From a virus, in the IMG/VR virus record IMGVR_UViG_3300044691_000213, positions 1 through 52,385 of that record: a stretch of DNA of 52,385 nt; one strand, written 5' to 3'. Position 1 is the stretch's first letter. The number at the start of each line of letters is the position of its first letter. The position numbers were made by a program, and so were the translations under genes. Below are positions 29,928 to 38,424 of the stretch, one piece after another. The notes under the pieces are model-generated. The model saw only the letters and a list, made by a program, of their open reading frames with translations, had not been told where the DNA came from and made no database searches.

Positions 29928-32785
29928 TGGCAGGCATCTTCGGCTCCTCTTCGCAATCCACCCAAACCCCAGCGGTCAGCGGCTTCAACGTCCAGACCTC
30001 GGCCTATGGCAAGTGCATCCCGATCGTTTTCGGCTTTACGCGCCTCGCGCCAAATCTGCTGTGGTATGCGAATTTCCAGGCCCACGCCCATCAGCAGAAG
30101 GTCGGCAAGGGCGGCGGCGGGTGTTTCCTCGGCCGCGTTACTGTCGCCACCCCGCAAGGCCCGCGCCCGATCGGCGAGATGGCCGAGGGTGACGAGATCT
30201 ATTGCCGCAATCCCCTCACTGGCGAGCGGGAAATCGGCCAGGTCGTCGGCACCTCGATTCATCGGCTCGGCGACACGCCCAATCGGTTGGTCAAGATCTC
30301 ATACGAAGGAGATCGCGTCCTCGACGGCATCACCGACAATCACCATGTCTGGCTCGATCCGCAGAATTACAGCGAGGCCGGCGGTCTGACGGCCGATCAT
30401 CTGTTGGAGATGGTCGACGGTTCCATGGCGCGGGTAAGCGGCATCGAAGATATCGCGTCGGACCCGGATGATCTCGTCCATAATTTGGTTGTGCTGCCCT
30501 GGCACAACTATTTCGCCGATGGCGTGCTGGTGCATAATGGCGGCGGCGGCAAGGGGCCGGTCTCCTATACATATACCGTCGACCTGATCCTCGGAATCTG
30601 CGAAGGCCCGCTTTCCACTGGAGCGGCCGACTCCCCTCTCTGGGTCGGCAAGACGAAGACAACCGCCGCCGCGCAGGGCATGTCGTATATCGACGGCGTC
30701 TGGCCCTATCTCGCCACCAAATATCCGTCGCAGGCACTGGGCTACAACTCCGTTACGCTGCTAGTGGGGGCGAGCTATAATCTCGGAAATAACACGCAGT
30801 TGCCGAACTTCAATGTTGAAGTTGGCTTTACGTCATTGGGCGAGATTGCCAATGGGGACGAATTTCCGCACCTGATAGCACTTGAACTTCTGGGTAACTT
30901 TCAATATGGGCTGGATCTTGGCTATTACGGCGATTCATCTTCCGTGGTTGGAAGCTGGTATTTCTATCGGGATGGGTCCGGCTCATTTGTCTGGGATACA
31001 TATTACAACTATATTGTCGCCTCCGGCCTGTTCATGTCGGTTGCCTATACCAACCAAGTTCCTGCGGCGCAAATGCTGCAGGAGATCGCGACCTTCACCA
31101 ACAGCGAATGGGTCTGGTCGAACGGCAAGTTGTTCCCCGTTCCCCGCGGAACGGTGTCGCTCTCGGCCACATTTCCCGATCCATCGCTCGACGTTACCTA
31201 CACGCCGCCGACGCCCGTATTCGATCTGACCGACGATGATTTCCTGCTGAACGTCTCCGGCAGCACGACATCGACCTCGAATGACCCGATCATCGTCTCG
31301 CGCAAGCGCGTCTCGGATCAGAACAACGTCGTCACGCTGGAATGGCTCGACCGCAGCAATGAATATGCGCCGGCCATCGCGGAAGCCTCCGACCAGGCAC
31401 TGATTGATGTCTACGGACGGCGCACGACCGGCACGCAGCAGGCGCATCTGTTCGCGACCGCTTCTTGCGCGAACAATTCCGTGCAACTCCTTCTCCAAAA
31501 GGAATATGTCAGGAACACCTACAGCTTCACGCTCGATGCCCGCTATGTCGTGCTCGACCCGATGGATATCGTCACGCTGACGGACGCCGCGCTCCGGCTG
31601 GATCACGCCTGGGCGCGCATCACCGAAATGACGGAACAGACGGACGGCACGATCGCGTTTCTCGCCGAGGAAGTTCCCGAGGGCGGCGGCCAGCCGGCGC
31701 TCTATAGCTTCGCGACCGGCCAGGGGTTCAGCCCGAACTATGGCGCCGATCCGGGCATGGTCAACACGCCGATCATCTTCGCCGCCCCGACGCAATTGAC
31801 CGGCGGCGATCTGGAGGTGTGGGGGGCGGTCTCGGGCGCCAGCGCCAATTGGGGCGGCGCCAATATCTGGATCTCGCTTGACGGCGGCTCAAGCTATACC
31901 TTCATCGGCACGCAAACCGGCTCGGCGCGGATGGGCGTGCTCAATACGCTCCTGCCGGTCATGGCTGATCCCGATATCACCGACACACCGACCGTCGATC
32001 TCACGGAATCGTTCGGCGAACTCTTCTCGGTCTCCCAACCCGAAGCCGACCAAGCGCTGACGCTCTCGATCGTTGATGGCGAGTTGTTCGCCTATGAGAC
32101 GGCAACCCTGACGGCACCCTATACCTACCAACTGTCCTATCTGCGTCGCGCGCTCTACGGCACGATCCAGGCGACCCATGTTTCGGCACCGTTCGCGCGG
32201 CTCGACAACCAGATCTTCAAGTACCCCTACAAGTCGAGTCAGATCGGCCAGACCGTCTTCCTTAAATTCACCTCGTTCAACATCTATCAGGAAGCCGAGC
32301 AGAGCTTGGCCGATGTCGTGGCCTATCCTTACGTGATCGGCACGGCGCCGGATTCCAATCGCTTCACCCTGGCACAAGCATCCTCGCCAGATTGGCCCGG
32401 CACGCTCTCCGGGTTCCTCAAGACCTGGGACGGCATCCTGGTGCCCGACAGCACCCTAGGCGCCAACGCCCACACCAACGCGCAATTGTTCACGCAGTTC
32501 GTGCCGTTCCCCGTGTCGAGCCCGACCTATCAGGGGCCGGCGTTCGATATCGGGATTTCGGAGCCGGTCAACGTGACGATCCGGCCGGCGGCGTCTGCGC
32601 CGAATGGCGGCGTCGCGGTCAATGCGACGGCCCTTGATCACTGGTCGACCGGATCTGACCCGAATACCTTCGCCGCGTTCTCGACCGGCAGCATCACGGG
32701 GCGGTATTTCCGCGCCCAGATCACGCAGGACACCTCGGTTGCGCCGTCCTATGTGACCGCGCTCGCCCTCAACATCTTCAATTAG
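29927..32785 (+). CDS. Tail-tip hub protein carrying an intein-like domain
   Basis: 952 residues from ATG 29927. Residues 1-65 and 205 onward belong to a GTA gp15-like / phage tail_3-type hub: FNVQTSAYGKCIPIVFGFTR, KGPVSYTYTVDLILGICEGP, QEYVRNTYSFT-like LLQKEYVRNTYSFTLDARY, and PMDIVTLTDAALRL. Between them is a 139-residue Hint domain (66-204) in the glycine loop that usually reads K-G-G-G-K. The hub binds DUF2163 and the fibre and opens during infection. If the Hint domain cleaves, the protein would be separated into a short N-terminal piece and a 748-residue body. Confidence 0.92.
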   Translation: MAGIFGSSSQSTQTPAVSGFNVQTSAYGKCIPIVFGFTRLAPNLLWYANFQAHAHQQKVGKGGGGCFLGRVTVATPQGPRPIGEMAEGDEIYCRNPLTGEREIGQVVGTSIHRLGDTPNRLVKISYEGDRVLDGITDNHHVWLDPQNYSEAGGLTADHLLEMVDGSMARVSGIEDIASDPDDLVHNLVVLPWHNYFADGVLVHNGGGGKGPVSYTYTVDLILGICEGPLSTGAADSPLWVGKTKTTAAAQGMSYIDGVWPYLATKYPSQALGYNSVTLLVGASYNLGNNTQLPNFNVEVGFTSLGEIANGDEFPHLIALELLGNFQYGLDLGYYGDSSSVVGSWYFYRDGSGSFVWDTYYNYIVASGLFMSVAYTNQVPAAQMLQEIATFTNSEWVWSNGKLFPVPRGTVSLSATFPDPSLDVTYTPPTPVFDLTDDDFLLNVSGSTTSTSNDPIIVSRKRVSDQNNVVTLEWLDRSNEYAPAIAEASDQALIDVYGRRTTGTQQAHLFATASCANNSVQLLLQKEYVRNTYSFTLDARYVVLDPMDIVTLTDAALRLDHAWARITEMTEQTDGTIAFLAEEVPEGGGQPALYSFATGQGFSPNYGADPGMVNTPIIFAAPTQLTGGDLEVWGAVSGASANWGGANIWISLDGGSSYTFIGTQTGSARMGVLNTLLPVMADPDITDTPTVDLTESFGELFSVSQPEADQALTLSIVDGELFAYETATLTAPYTYQLSYLRRALYGTIQATHVSAPFARLDNQIFKYPYKSSQIGQTVFLKFTSFNIYQEAEQSLADVVAYPYVIGTAPDSNRFTLAQASSPDWPGTLSGFLKTWDGILVPDSTLGANAHTNAQLFTQFVPFPVSSPTYQGPAFDIGISEPVNVTIRPAASAPNGGVAVNATALDHWSTGSDPNTFAAFSTGSITGRYFRAQITQDTSVAPSYVTALALNIFN
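30122..30538 (+). other. Hint / bacterial intein-like (BIL, A-type) domain
   Basis: 139 residues in frame inside the hub gene. Block A is CFLGRVTVATPQGPRPIGEM with Cys1. Block B is the T-x-x-H motif TDNHHVW (T71, H74). Block F/G is VHNLVVLPWHNYFADGVLVHN, ending His138-Asn139. The domain is bordered by GGGG on both sides. There is no homing-endonuclease insert. The residue after Asn139 is Gly, not Cys, Ser or Thr, so full canonical splicing is not expected; N- and C-terminal cleavage is. This matches A-type BIL domains. Confidence 0.88.
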
Positions 32786-32793
32786 GTGACAGA

Positions 32794-35700
32794 ATGGCCG
32801 TAGGGACCTTTCTACAGTCGAACTATGCCACCCTCTCGGGTTCGGCCTATCCGCTCGCGATCGATGCGAGTTTCGCCGTCTCGAAACGGTTCATTGACGC
32901 CTTCGCGCCGCACGAGGCCGCATCGCCGAACATGACGGTCCTGCTCGATGCAGGGCACGTCTACAACGTCTCGACAAACGCCCTGACCGAAGTCGCACAG
33001 CAGACGACCTCGACCATTACGGCGCCAGTCACGCATCCGCGGATCGACCGGATCGTGGTCGATGCCGGCACGGGCGTCTATACGCGGGTCGGGGGAACCG
33101 AGGCGACCAGCCCCGTTGCGCCCGCGATCCCGGCCGGCAAGATCCCCGTCTGCCAGATCCTTCTTCAGACGACCTCGACCACCATCACGAATTCGATTCT
33201 GACGGACGAGCGCGCGTTGTGGATGAACGGGTCTCTCGCCAACCCGATGACGACAGCGGCCGATCTCATCGTTGGCGGCAGCGGCGGAGCGCCTGCGCGT
33301 CTCGCCGTTGGATCGAACGGGCAGGCGCTGATCGTCTCCGGCGGCGCAATTGCCTGGGGTATTCCGGCGCTCGCCGCGATTGCTGACGGCGATGTGCTGG
33401 CGAATACGAGCGGCGGCTCGGCCGCTCCGGTCGCCACCACGATCTCCACCGTGATCGATCATGCGCTGGGCAATACTCAGGGCGATGTACTCTACAGGAA
33501 TTCGTCGGGCTGGGTGGTGCTGGCTCCGGGAACCTCGGGCCAAGTCCTGACGACGGGCGGCACTTCCGCCAATCCTTCCTGGACGACCGTATCGGGCGGT
33601 GGTGGCAGCGGCACCGTCACCAGCGTGGGCGTGTCCTCGACCGATCTCAGCGTATCGGGTTCGCCGGTCACCACCTCCGGCTCGATCACGCTCAACGTCA
33701 ACAGCAATGCCATCACGAACGCCAAGCTGGCGCAGATGGCGGCCCACACCTACAAGGGCAACAACACCGGCTCGACCGCGAACGCCATCGACCTGACGGC
33801 AACGCAATTGACGGCCGAACTGAACGCAGTGGTCGGCGATACCGGCTCGGGTGGCACGAAGGGCATGGTTCCGGCACCAGGCTCTGGCGACGCCTCCGCC
33901 GGCAAATTCTTAAAGGCGGATGGCACCTGGGAAATTCCGCCCGGCGGTGGCGGCGGCGGCGGCTCCGTTACGAGCGTGGGCGTGTCCTCAACGGACTTCA
34001 GCGTGTCGGGCTCCCCGATCACCAGTTCTGGCTCGATCACGCTCAACCTGAACACCACGGGCGTTACCGCCAGCACCTATAAGTCCGTGACGGTCAACAC
34101 CAAAGGACAAGTCACCGCCGGTACGAACCCGACGACCTTGTCCGATTACGGGATTACCGACGCCCTGGCTCTGGCGGGCGGCGCGATGTCCGGCGCTATC
34201 GCCATGGGCACTTTTGGGATTACAGGGCTCGCAACGCCTGTCAATCCGGCCGACGCCGCAACCAAAGCCTATGTGGACGGGGTGACTTCTGGGCTTAGCA
34301 TACGCGATAGCTGCGCCGCCGCGACGAATGGCGCGCTTCCGAACACGCCCATCTACAGTAACGGCTCGTCCGGTGTCGGCGCTACGCTAACGGGTGTGGG
34401 TTTTGCGGCGCTTGTCGTCGACGGCTACACAGCGGCGGTGAACGACCGTATCCTGGTCAAGGACCAAGTGACCGCCGCGAACAACGGCATATACACGGTT
34501 ACGGTCGCGGGCAGCGGCGCGGCCGTATACGTGCTGACGCGCGCAACCGACTGCAACTTCGCTAGCAACATATTCTCTGGGATATTCACCTTCATCGAAC
34601 AGGGCACCGCCAATACGGGCGCGGGCTTCACCTTGACCACGGCCGGCGCTATCACGGTCGGTACGACGGGGCTAACCTTTACGCAGTTCAGCGGCGCCGG
34701 AGAGATTACGGCCGGCACGGGGCTTGCCAAGAGCGGCAACACTCTGTCCCTCGCGACGATCGCCAACCATGACGTGCTCGCCAACACGAGCGGCGGCACG
34801 GCGGCGCCCGTCGCTACAACGCTCACCGCACTGATCGACGACGCGATTGGGTCCACGCAGGGGGCTATCCTCTACCGCAACTCGTCGAGTTGGGTCGTTT
34901 TGGCGCCAGGCACAAGCGGCCAGGTTCTCCAGACAGGCGGCGCTTCCGCCAATCCGTCCTGGACGGCGGCCGGAGGCGGTTCGGGCACCGACATCCAGGA
35001 GTTCACCTCCAGCGGCACCTGGACAAAGCCGGCCAGCGCGACATCGACATCCTCTATCGAAGTCATATGCGTCGGCGCGGGCGGCGGCGGCGGGGGCGGA
35101 GCTGGTGGCGCTACGGGCACCTCCCGCATCGGCGGCGGCGCCGGGGGTGGAGGCGTCCGGATAACACGAGTATTCAAGGCGGCCGATCTCGGTTCCACCG
35201 AAACGATAACTGTCGGCGCGGGCGGCACTTCCGGGACGGCCGGCTCTTCCGGGGTTGGCTCCGCGGGCGGCGCGGGCGGCAACAGCAGCGTCGGCTCGAA
35301 GCTGACCGCCTACGGCGGCGGCGGCGGCGGCGGCGGTGCTGCCACCGGCACGTCGGGAAGCGGCGGCGGCGGCGGGGGCACGGGTGGTGCTGGGGGAACA
35401 GGCTCCGCGACAACTACCATCTCCGGCGGCCTCCCGGCGTCTGCGGCGAACGCTGACGGTATAAGCGGGCAGGGTGGTGGTAGCAGTTCCTCGCAGTCGG
35501 CAAAACGAGGGGAGTTCGGCGGCGGCGGAGGAGGCGGCTGCTTGTCGAGCGGTTCACCTCTTGTGGGCGGAGACAGCCTGTACGGCGGCGGCGGCGGCGG
35601 TGGTGGCGGTGGCGTTAGCACAGGCAACGGCGCCTCGACCGGTGCGGCTGGCGGCGGCGTACAGACCTACAGTTCTGGCAACGGCGGGGCCGGCGGCGCC

Positions 35701-35919
35701 CCCACGGGAGCGGTTGGCACTGCGGGAACGTCCGGCAACTCAACGAAGGGCGGCACTGGCGGCGGCGGCGGCGGTAGTAACGGAAGCGGTACTGCCGGCG
35801 CAGGCGGAGCGGGGGGCGCCATTGGCGGCGGTGGCGGTGGCGGCGGCGGCGGCACTACGGCGGGCGGTGCGGGAGGTGCCGGTGGCGCGGGCTACGTCCT
35901 GATCATCACTCATCCGTAG
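32794..35919 (+). CDS. Tail fibre with glycine-rich tip
   Basis: 1041 residues. The N-terminal about 130 residues (LAIDASFAVSKRFIDAFAP, VLLDAGHVYNVSTNALTEVA) look like the attachment domain. The middle has two repeat types: LYRNSSGWVVLAPGTSGQVL units and VTSVGVSSTDFSVSGSPITS units. The region AAVNDRILVKDQVTAANNGIY is a common fibre-shaft domain. From about residue 750 it is a glycine-rich beta domain (EFTSSGTWTKPASA, then long Gly runs), like polyglycine tips of phage adhesins, ending GYVLIITHP. It binds the host surface. No chaperone gene follows. Confidence 0.9.
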   Translation: MAVGTFLQSNYATLSGSAYPLAIDASFAVSKRFIDAFAPHEAASPNMTVLLDAGHVYNVSTNALTEVAQQTTSTITAPVTHPRIDRIVVDAGTGVYTRVGGTEATSPVAPAIPAGKIPVCQILLQTTSTTITNSILTDERALWMNGSLANPMTTAADLIVGGSGGAPARLAVGSNGQALIVSGGAIAWGIPALAAIADGDVLANTSGGSAAPVATTISTVIDHALGNTQGDVLYRNSSGWVVLAPGTSGQVLTTGGTSANPSWTTVSGGGGSGTVTSVGVSSTDLSVSGSPVTTSGSITLNVNSNAITNAKLAQMAAHTYKGNNTGSTANAIDLTATQLTAELNAVVGDTGSGGTKGMVPAPGSGDASAGKFLKADGTWEIPPGGGGGGGSVTSVGVSSTDFSVSGSPITSSGSITLNLNTTGVTASTYKSVTVNTKGQVTAGTNPTTLSDYGITDALALAGGAMSGAIAMGTFGITGLATPVNPADAATKAYVDGVTSGLSIRDSCAAATNGALPNTPIYSNGSSGVGATLTGVGFAALVVDGYTAAVNDRILVKDQVTAANNGIYTVTVAGSGAAVYVLTRATDCNFASNIFSGIFTFIEQGTANTGAGFTLTTAGAITVGTTGLTFTQFSGAGEITAGTGLAKSGNTLSLATIANHDVLANTSGGTAAPVATTLTALIDDAIGSTQGAILYRNSSSWVVLAPGTSGQVLQTGGASANPSWTAAGGGSGTDIQEFTSSGTWTKPASATSTSSIEVICVGAGGGGGGGAGGATGTSRIGGGAGGGGVRITRVFKAADLGSTETITVGAGGTSGTAGSSGVGSAGGAGGNSSVGSKLTAYGGGGGGGGAATGTSGSGGGGGGTGGAGGTGSATTTISGGLPASAANADGISGQGGGSSSSQSAKRGEFGGGGGGGCLSSGSPLVGGDSLYGGGGGGGGGGVSTGNGASTGAAGGGVQTYSSGNGGAGGAPTGAVGTAGTSGNSTKGGTGGGGGGSNGSGTAGAGGAGGAIGGGGGGGGGGTTAGGAGGAGGAGYVLIITHP
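33391..33600 (+). repeat. 210-bp internal fibre repeat, first copy
   Basis: This stretch encodes DVLANTSGGSAAPVATT through GQVL, then TSANPSW. It is repeated in the same frame and at the same length at 34771-34980. The copies have diverged at many synonymous sites, so the duplication is not recent. A second internal repeat (VTSVGVSSTD…SGSITLN) lies at about 33610-33710 and 33970-34055. Confidence 0.8.
34771..34980 (+). repeat. 210-bp internal fibre repeat, second copy
   Basis: Second copy of the unit at 33391-33600, encoding DVLANTSGGTAAPVATT through GASANPSW. It lies just before the glycine-rich tip domain, so shaft-tip junctions flank both copies. Homologous repeats of this type can support exchange of the distal fibre. 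Confidence 0.8.
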
Positions 35920-35920
35920 C

Positions 35921-35962
35921 CAAGGCGGCGCTGGTTACGTTCTCGTTATCACGCACATCTAA
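35921..35962 (+). pseudogene. Vestigial second fibre 3' end
   Basis: Just after the fibre stop (35917-35919), in the next frame, the DNA reads QGGAGYVLVITHI followed by TAA (35960-35962). This nearly duplicates the fibre's own end, GGAGYVLIITHP. The two copies differ at many third positions. It is best read as the remnant of an alternative fibre tip left by recombination. Confidence 0.7.
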
Positions 35963-36150
35963 CGAGCGAGCATGTCGGCAATGGCCTTGCGCTCAATCAA
36001 TAGCGCCACAATCCACGCCGCCCATTTCGGGATCTCATCCTCTCGTATCCACCGATAGACTGTCGATCGGTGGGTGCCAGATCTCTCCGCGAACTGATCC
36101 ACCGATAATCCGATGGATGTGAGCGCGGTGGCGAGTTCGGCGCCGGTCAA
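35959..36150 (-). CDS. Small HTH protein
   Basis: 63 residues from TTG 36150, which overlaps the membrane-gene stop (TTGA). The sequence LTSIGLSVDQFAERSGTHRS, then TVYRWIREDEIPKWAAW, is a clear helix-turn-helix of the excisionase or XRE type. It is the second gene of a leftward pair placed between fibre and lysis genes, so it is probably transcribed apart from the late operon. Confidence 0.72.
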   Translation of the reverse strand: MTGAELATALTSIGLSVDQFAERSGTHRSTVYRWIREDEIPKWAAWIVALLIERKAIADMLAR

Positions 36151-36431
36151 AACGCGTTCAGCACGTTGCTGACCACAACTGCGGCATAAAGCCCAACCAT
36201 GCCGACCGCGATCCACCTGGCCCGCAACCCATCCACGCGCAGCATCGCGAACGCAATGAACGCGATGATTGCGACCTTCGGCAACCACCATTCACTGCCC
36301 AACACACCTTGGCACCACGCCATGACTGGGTTCGCCTCCACGATACCGGAGACGGTGAGGGCGGCGTTCGTGCTCAGCACGTCGGCAACCTGGAGAGCGG
36401 CAAGGGCCGCGATGAGTGCGATTTTGACCAT
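36147..36431 (-). CDS. DUF5658-like integral membrane protein
   Basis: 94 residues with three hydrophobic stretches: MVKIALIAALAALQVADVLS, VAIIAFIAFAML, and WIAVGMVGLYAAVVVSNVL. The motif D-x-L-S-T-x8-G-x2-E-x-N-P (DVLSTNAALTVSGIVEANP) is typical of the DUF5658 group. A minus-strand -35 TTGAAG and -10 (A)CATATA put the start almost on the ATG. Likely an independently expressed accessory (moron) gene. Function unknown. Confidence 0.75.
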   Translation of the reverse strand: MVKIALIAALAALQVADVLSTNAALTVSGIVEANPVMAWCQGVLGSEWWLPKVAIIAFIAFAMLRVDGLRARWIAVGMVGLYAAVVVSNVLNAF

Positions 36432-36524
36432 GGTCTATATGTCGCATTCCGCTACGGGCCTTCAAGCAAATCGTTCGTTATTTTCGTCAAAATGTCTCGA
36501 TATGACGCCTCGGGAGTCCGCAGC

Positions 36525-36812
36525 ATGCCAATGGAACGGGTAATCGGGCTCACGGAGGAGCATCTAAAGCTCGTCATAGCCGAAGGCGTGAAGCAGGGCG
36601 TCACGGCCGCGCTCATCACGCTGGGGGTGGATCTTTCGGATGCGGACAGCGTGCAGGACTGGCACGACGAGCGCGCCTATGTGCGGAAAAAATACCGGTC
36701 TGACGAACAGCGCATGATCGCGCTGCGCAATGGTCTGGCTGCGGCAGTCCTGGGAAGTGTGGCGACGTGGTTCGTCACGCACTTCATCGGCACGCCGCCG
36801 ACCGGACATTGA
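36525..36812 (+). CDS. Small phage protein with C-terminal membrane segment
   Basis: 95 residues from ATG 36525 (CGGGAG 8 nt upstream). Helical N-terminus TEEHLKLVIAEGVKQGVTAALITLG, basic middle, and a membrane-like GLAAAVLGSVATWFVTHFIG. It resembles small DUF6127-type phage membrane proteins. It may be an accessory lysis protein, which is uncertain. Confidence 0.65.
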   Translation: MPMERVIGLTEEHLKLVIAEGVKQGVTAALITLGVDLSDADSVQDWHDERAYVRKKYRSDEQRMIALRNGLAAAVLGSVATWFVTHFIGTPPTGH

Positions 36813-36815
36813 ATC

Positions 36816-38195
36816 ATGCCCCGCTACCAATTCCCCAAAGGCATCACGCCAGTCAACAAAACGAGCGATGCGGATTTGGCTCTCGCATTAGGTGCGTGGC
36901 TAAAGCACGGCAAGTCATTGGCGATGGCGGCTCGCGAACTTGGGCTGACTTACGACGCCTTGCGGATAAGAAAGGAGAAGGCAATCAAGCGCGGCATCAA
37001 GCCTCGGGTCCGGATTTCGACAACGCTGCTCGACGAACCGCCGCCGCTAGTGCGCGCACGGGAGATTCCGCGCAGGCGGACGGAGTTCGAAGTGCCGATG
37101 TCTGAGGATGCGGCCCGCTTCCATGAGGAATGGACTGCAGACCAGTGCGTTGCCGAGCTCCGTAAGTTCGCACTCGCCCAACCCGACAAGGTCATCACGC
37201 GTAACTTCTTCCGCAATGAATCTCGGATCTCCGAGGCGACGTGGAACCGCTATTTCGGCACGTTCGAGGAATTCAAGCGCCAGGCTGGCATCACGCTCAG
37301 TCGCCACGCGCATCGCTTGGAACGGAGCATCGCCAAGCATGCCGCGGCAGATAGCTACCGGGTGATGAATGCCGACAAGGCCGGATGGGAAGGTGCCTTC
37401 CTTCGTCCCGACACCCGGCGCTATCAGACGGTGCTAGTCGGCTCGGATGTGCACGACAAGAACTGCGATCCGTTCTGGCGACATTGCTTCATCGACACCG
37501 CTCGACGGGTCCAGCCGGAAAAGATCGTGATCGATGGCGATCTGTTCGACCTGGCCGAGTTCGGGAAATACACCGTCGATCCGCGGGACTTCGACATCAT
37601 TCCGTCGATCCGATGGGTGCAGGCGTTCCTCCGGGATATTCGGGAAGTGGCGCCGGACGCCGAGATGACGATCATCGAGGGCAATCACGAGTTCCGCCTT
37701 ATCCGGCATCTAGCCGAAGCCACGCCGGCCATGCGCGTCGTGCTGTCGGAGTTGCACGGCTTCACGGTGCCGAAGCTGCTGGGGTTGGAAGAGTTCGAGG
37801 TCAACTACATCGCCCGGATGGATCTGGCGGCTTGGACGGAGCGTGACATCAAGGAAGAACTCAAGAAGAACTACGCCATCCAGTATGACGCGGTTCTCTG
37901 GCACCACTTCCCCGAGGGCCGCTTGATGGGCTTTCCGGGTGCTAACGGCCACCATCATAAGACCAAGAGCGATCCGGCATACAGCCCGACCTTCGGTCCA
38001 TTCAACTGGCACCAACTCGGCTGCGGTCACGCGCGATCGGCGAGCTACACGGCTGGCGAGAAATGGCAGATGGGCTTCATGCTGGCCCACGTCGACACCC
38101 AGACGAAGCACAGCGTCTTGGACAACATCGAGGTCAAGCAGGATTTCTCGATCATCGGTGGCCAATGGTATCGGCGCGAGGATATCGCGGAATGA
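36816..38195 (+). CDS. Calcineurin-like metallophosphoesterase with N-terminal HTH
   Basis: 459 residues. Residues about 15-60 resemble a sigma-region-4/HTH segment (LKHGKSLAMAARELGLTYDALR). A second basic helical region spans 100-175. The phosphoesterase follows: DVH at 211-213 (VLVGSDVHDKN), GDLFD at 241-245, GNHE at 289-292, and a C-terminal H/GH pair near NWHQLGCGHARS. All metal ligands are present. Phage members of the family are suspected DNA or nucleotide phosphoesterases. Its placement between tail and lysis genes is unusual. Confidence 0.88.
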   Translation: MPRYQFPKGITPVNKTSDADLALALGAWLKHGKSLAMAARELGLTYDALRIRKEKAIKRGIKPRVRISTTLLDEPPPLVRAREIPRRRTEFEVPMSEDAARFHEEWTADQCVAELRKFALAQPDKVITRNFFRNESRISEATWNRYFGTFEEFKRQAGITLSRHAHRLERSIAKHAAADSYRVMNADKAGWEGAFLRPDTRRYQTVLVGSDVHDKNCDPFWRHCFIDTARRVQPEKIVIDGDLFDLAEFGKYTVDPRDFDIIPSIRWVQAFLRDIREVAPDAEMTIIEGNHEFRLIRHLAEATPAMRVVLSELHGFTVPKLLGLEEFEVNYIARMDLAAWTERDIKEELKKNYAIQYDAVLWHHFPEGRLMGFPGANGHHHKTKSDPAYSPTFGPFNWHQLGCGHARSASYTAGEKWQMGFMLAHVDTQTKHSVLDNIEVKQDFSIIGGQWYRREDIAE

Positions 38196-38404
38196 GCCGA
38201 CGTGAGATCGACGTGATTGCGGTGGGCCATGTCACAACCATCGGCGCCCGTTGCGACGGCGAGAAGATCGAACTGACCACGGCTCATGATGGACTGTTCC
38301 TCGTCAAGGAAATAACACCGCTCCGCGCCATCGCCATCGCAGGCGATCTGATCCGCTTTGCCCAGCAGATGCTCGCCAAGGCCAAGCGCGACCACCAAGC
38401 CTGA
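38192..38404 (+). CDS. Hypothetical protein, 70 aa, coupled to the phosphoesterase
   Basis: ATG 38192 overlaps the phosphoesterase stop (ATGA). Contains DVIAVGHVTTIGARCDGEKI and a C-terminal helix AIAGDLIRFAQQMLAKAKRD. No family recognised. Co-translation suggests a functional partner of the enzyme. Confidence 0.65.
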   Translation: MSRREIDVIAVGHVTTIGARCDGEKIELTTAHDGLFLVKEITPLRAIAIAGDLIRFAQQMLAKAKRDHQA

Positions 38405-38424
38405 ATCCCCACGCCGAGGCCGCC

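Noticed and set aside
34872-35855. Minus-strand open frames made mostly of proline (34872-35282, 35310-35627, 35667-35855).
   Set aside because: They are reverse images of Gly-rich codons of the fibre gene. No ribosome sites, and the fibre frame is clearly real.
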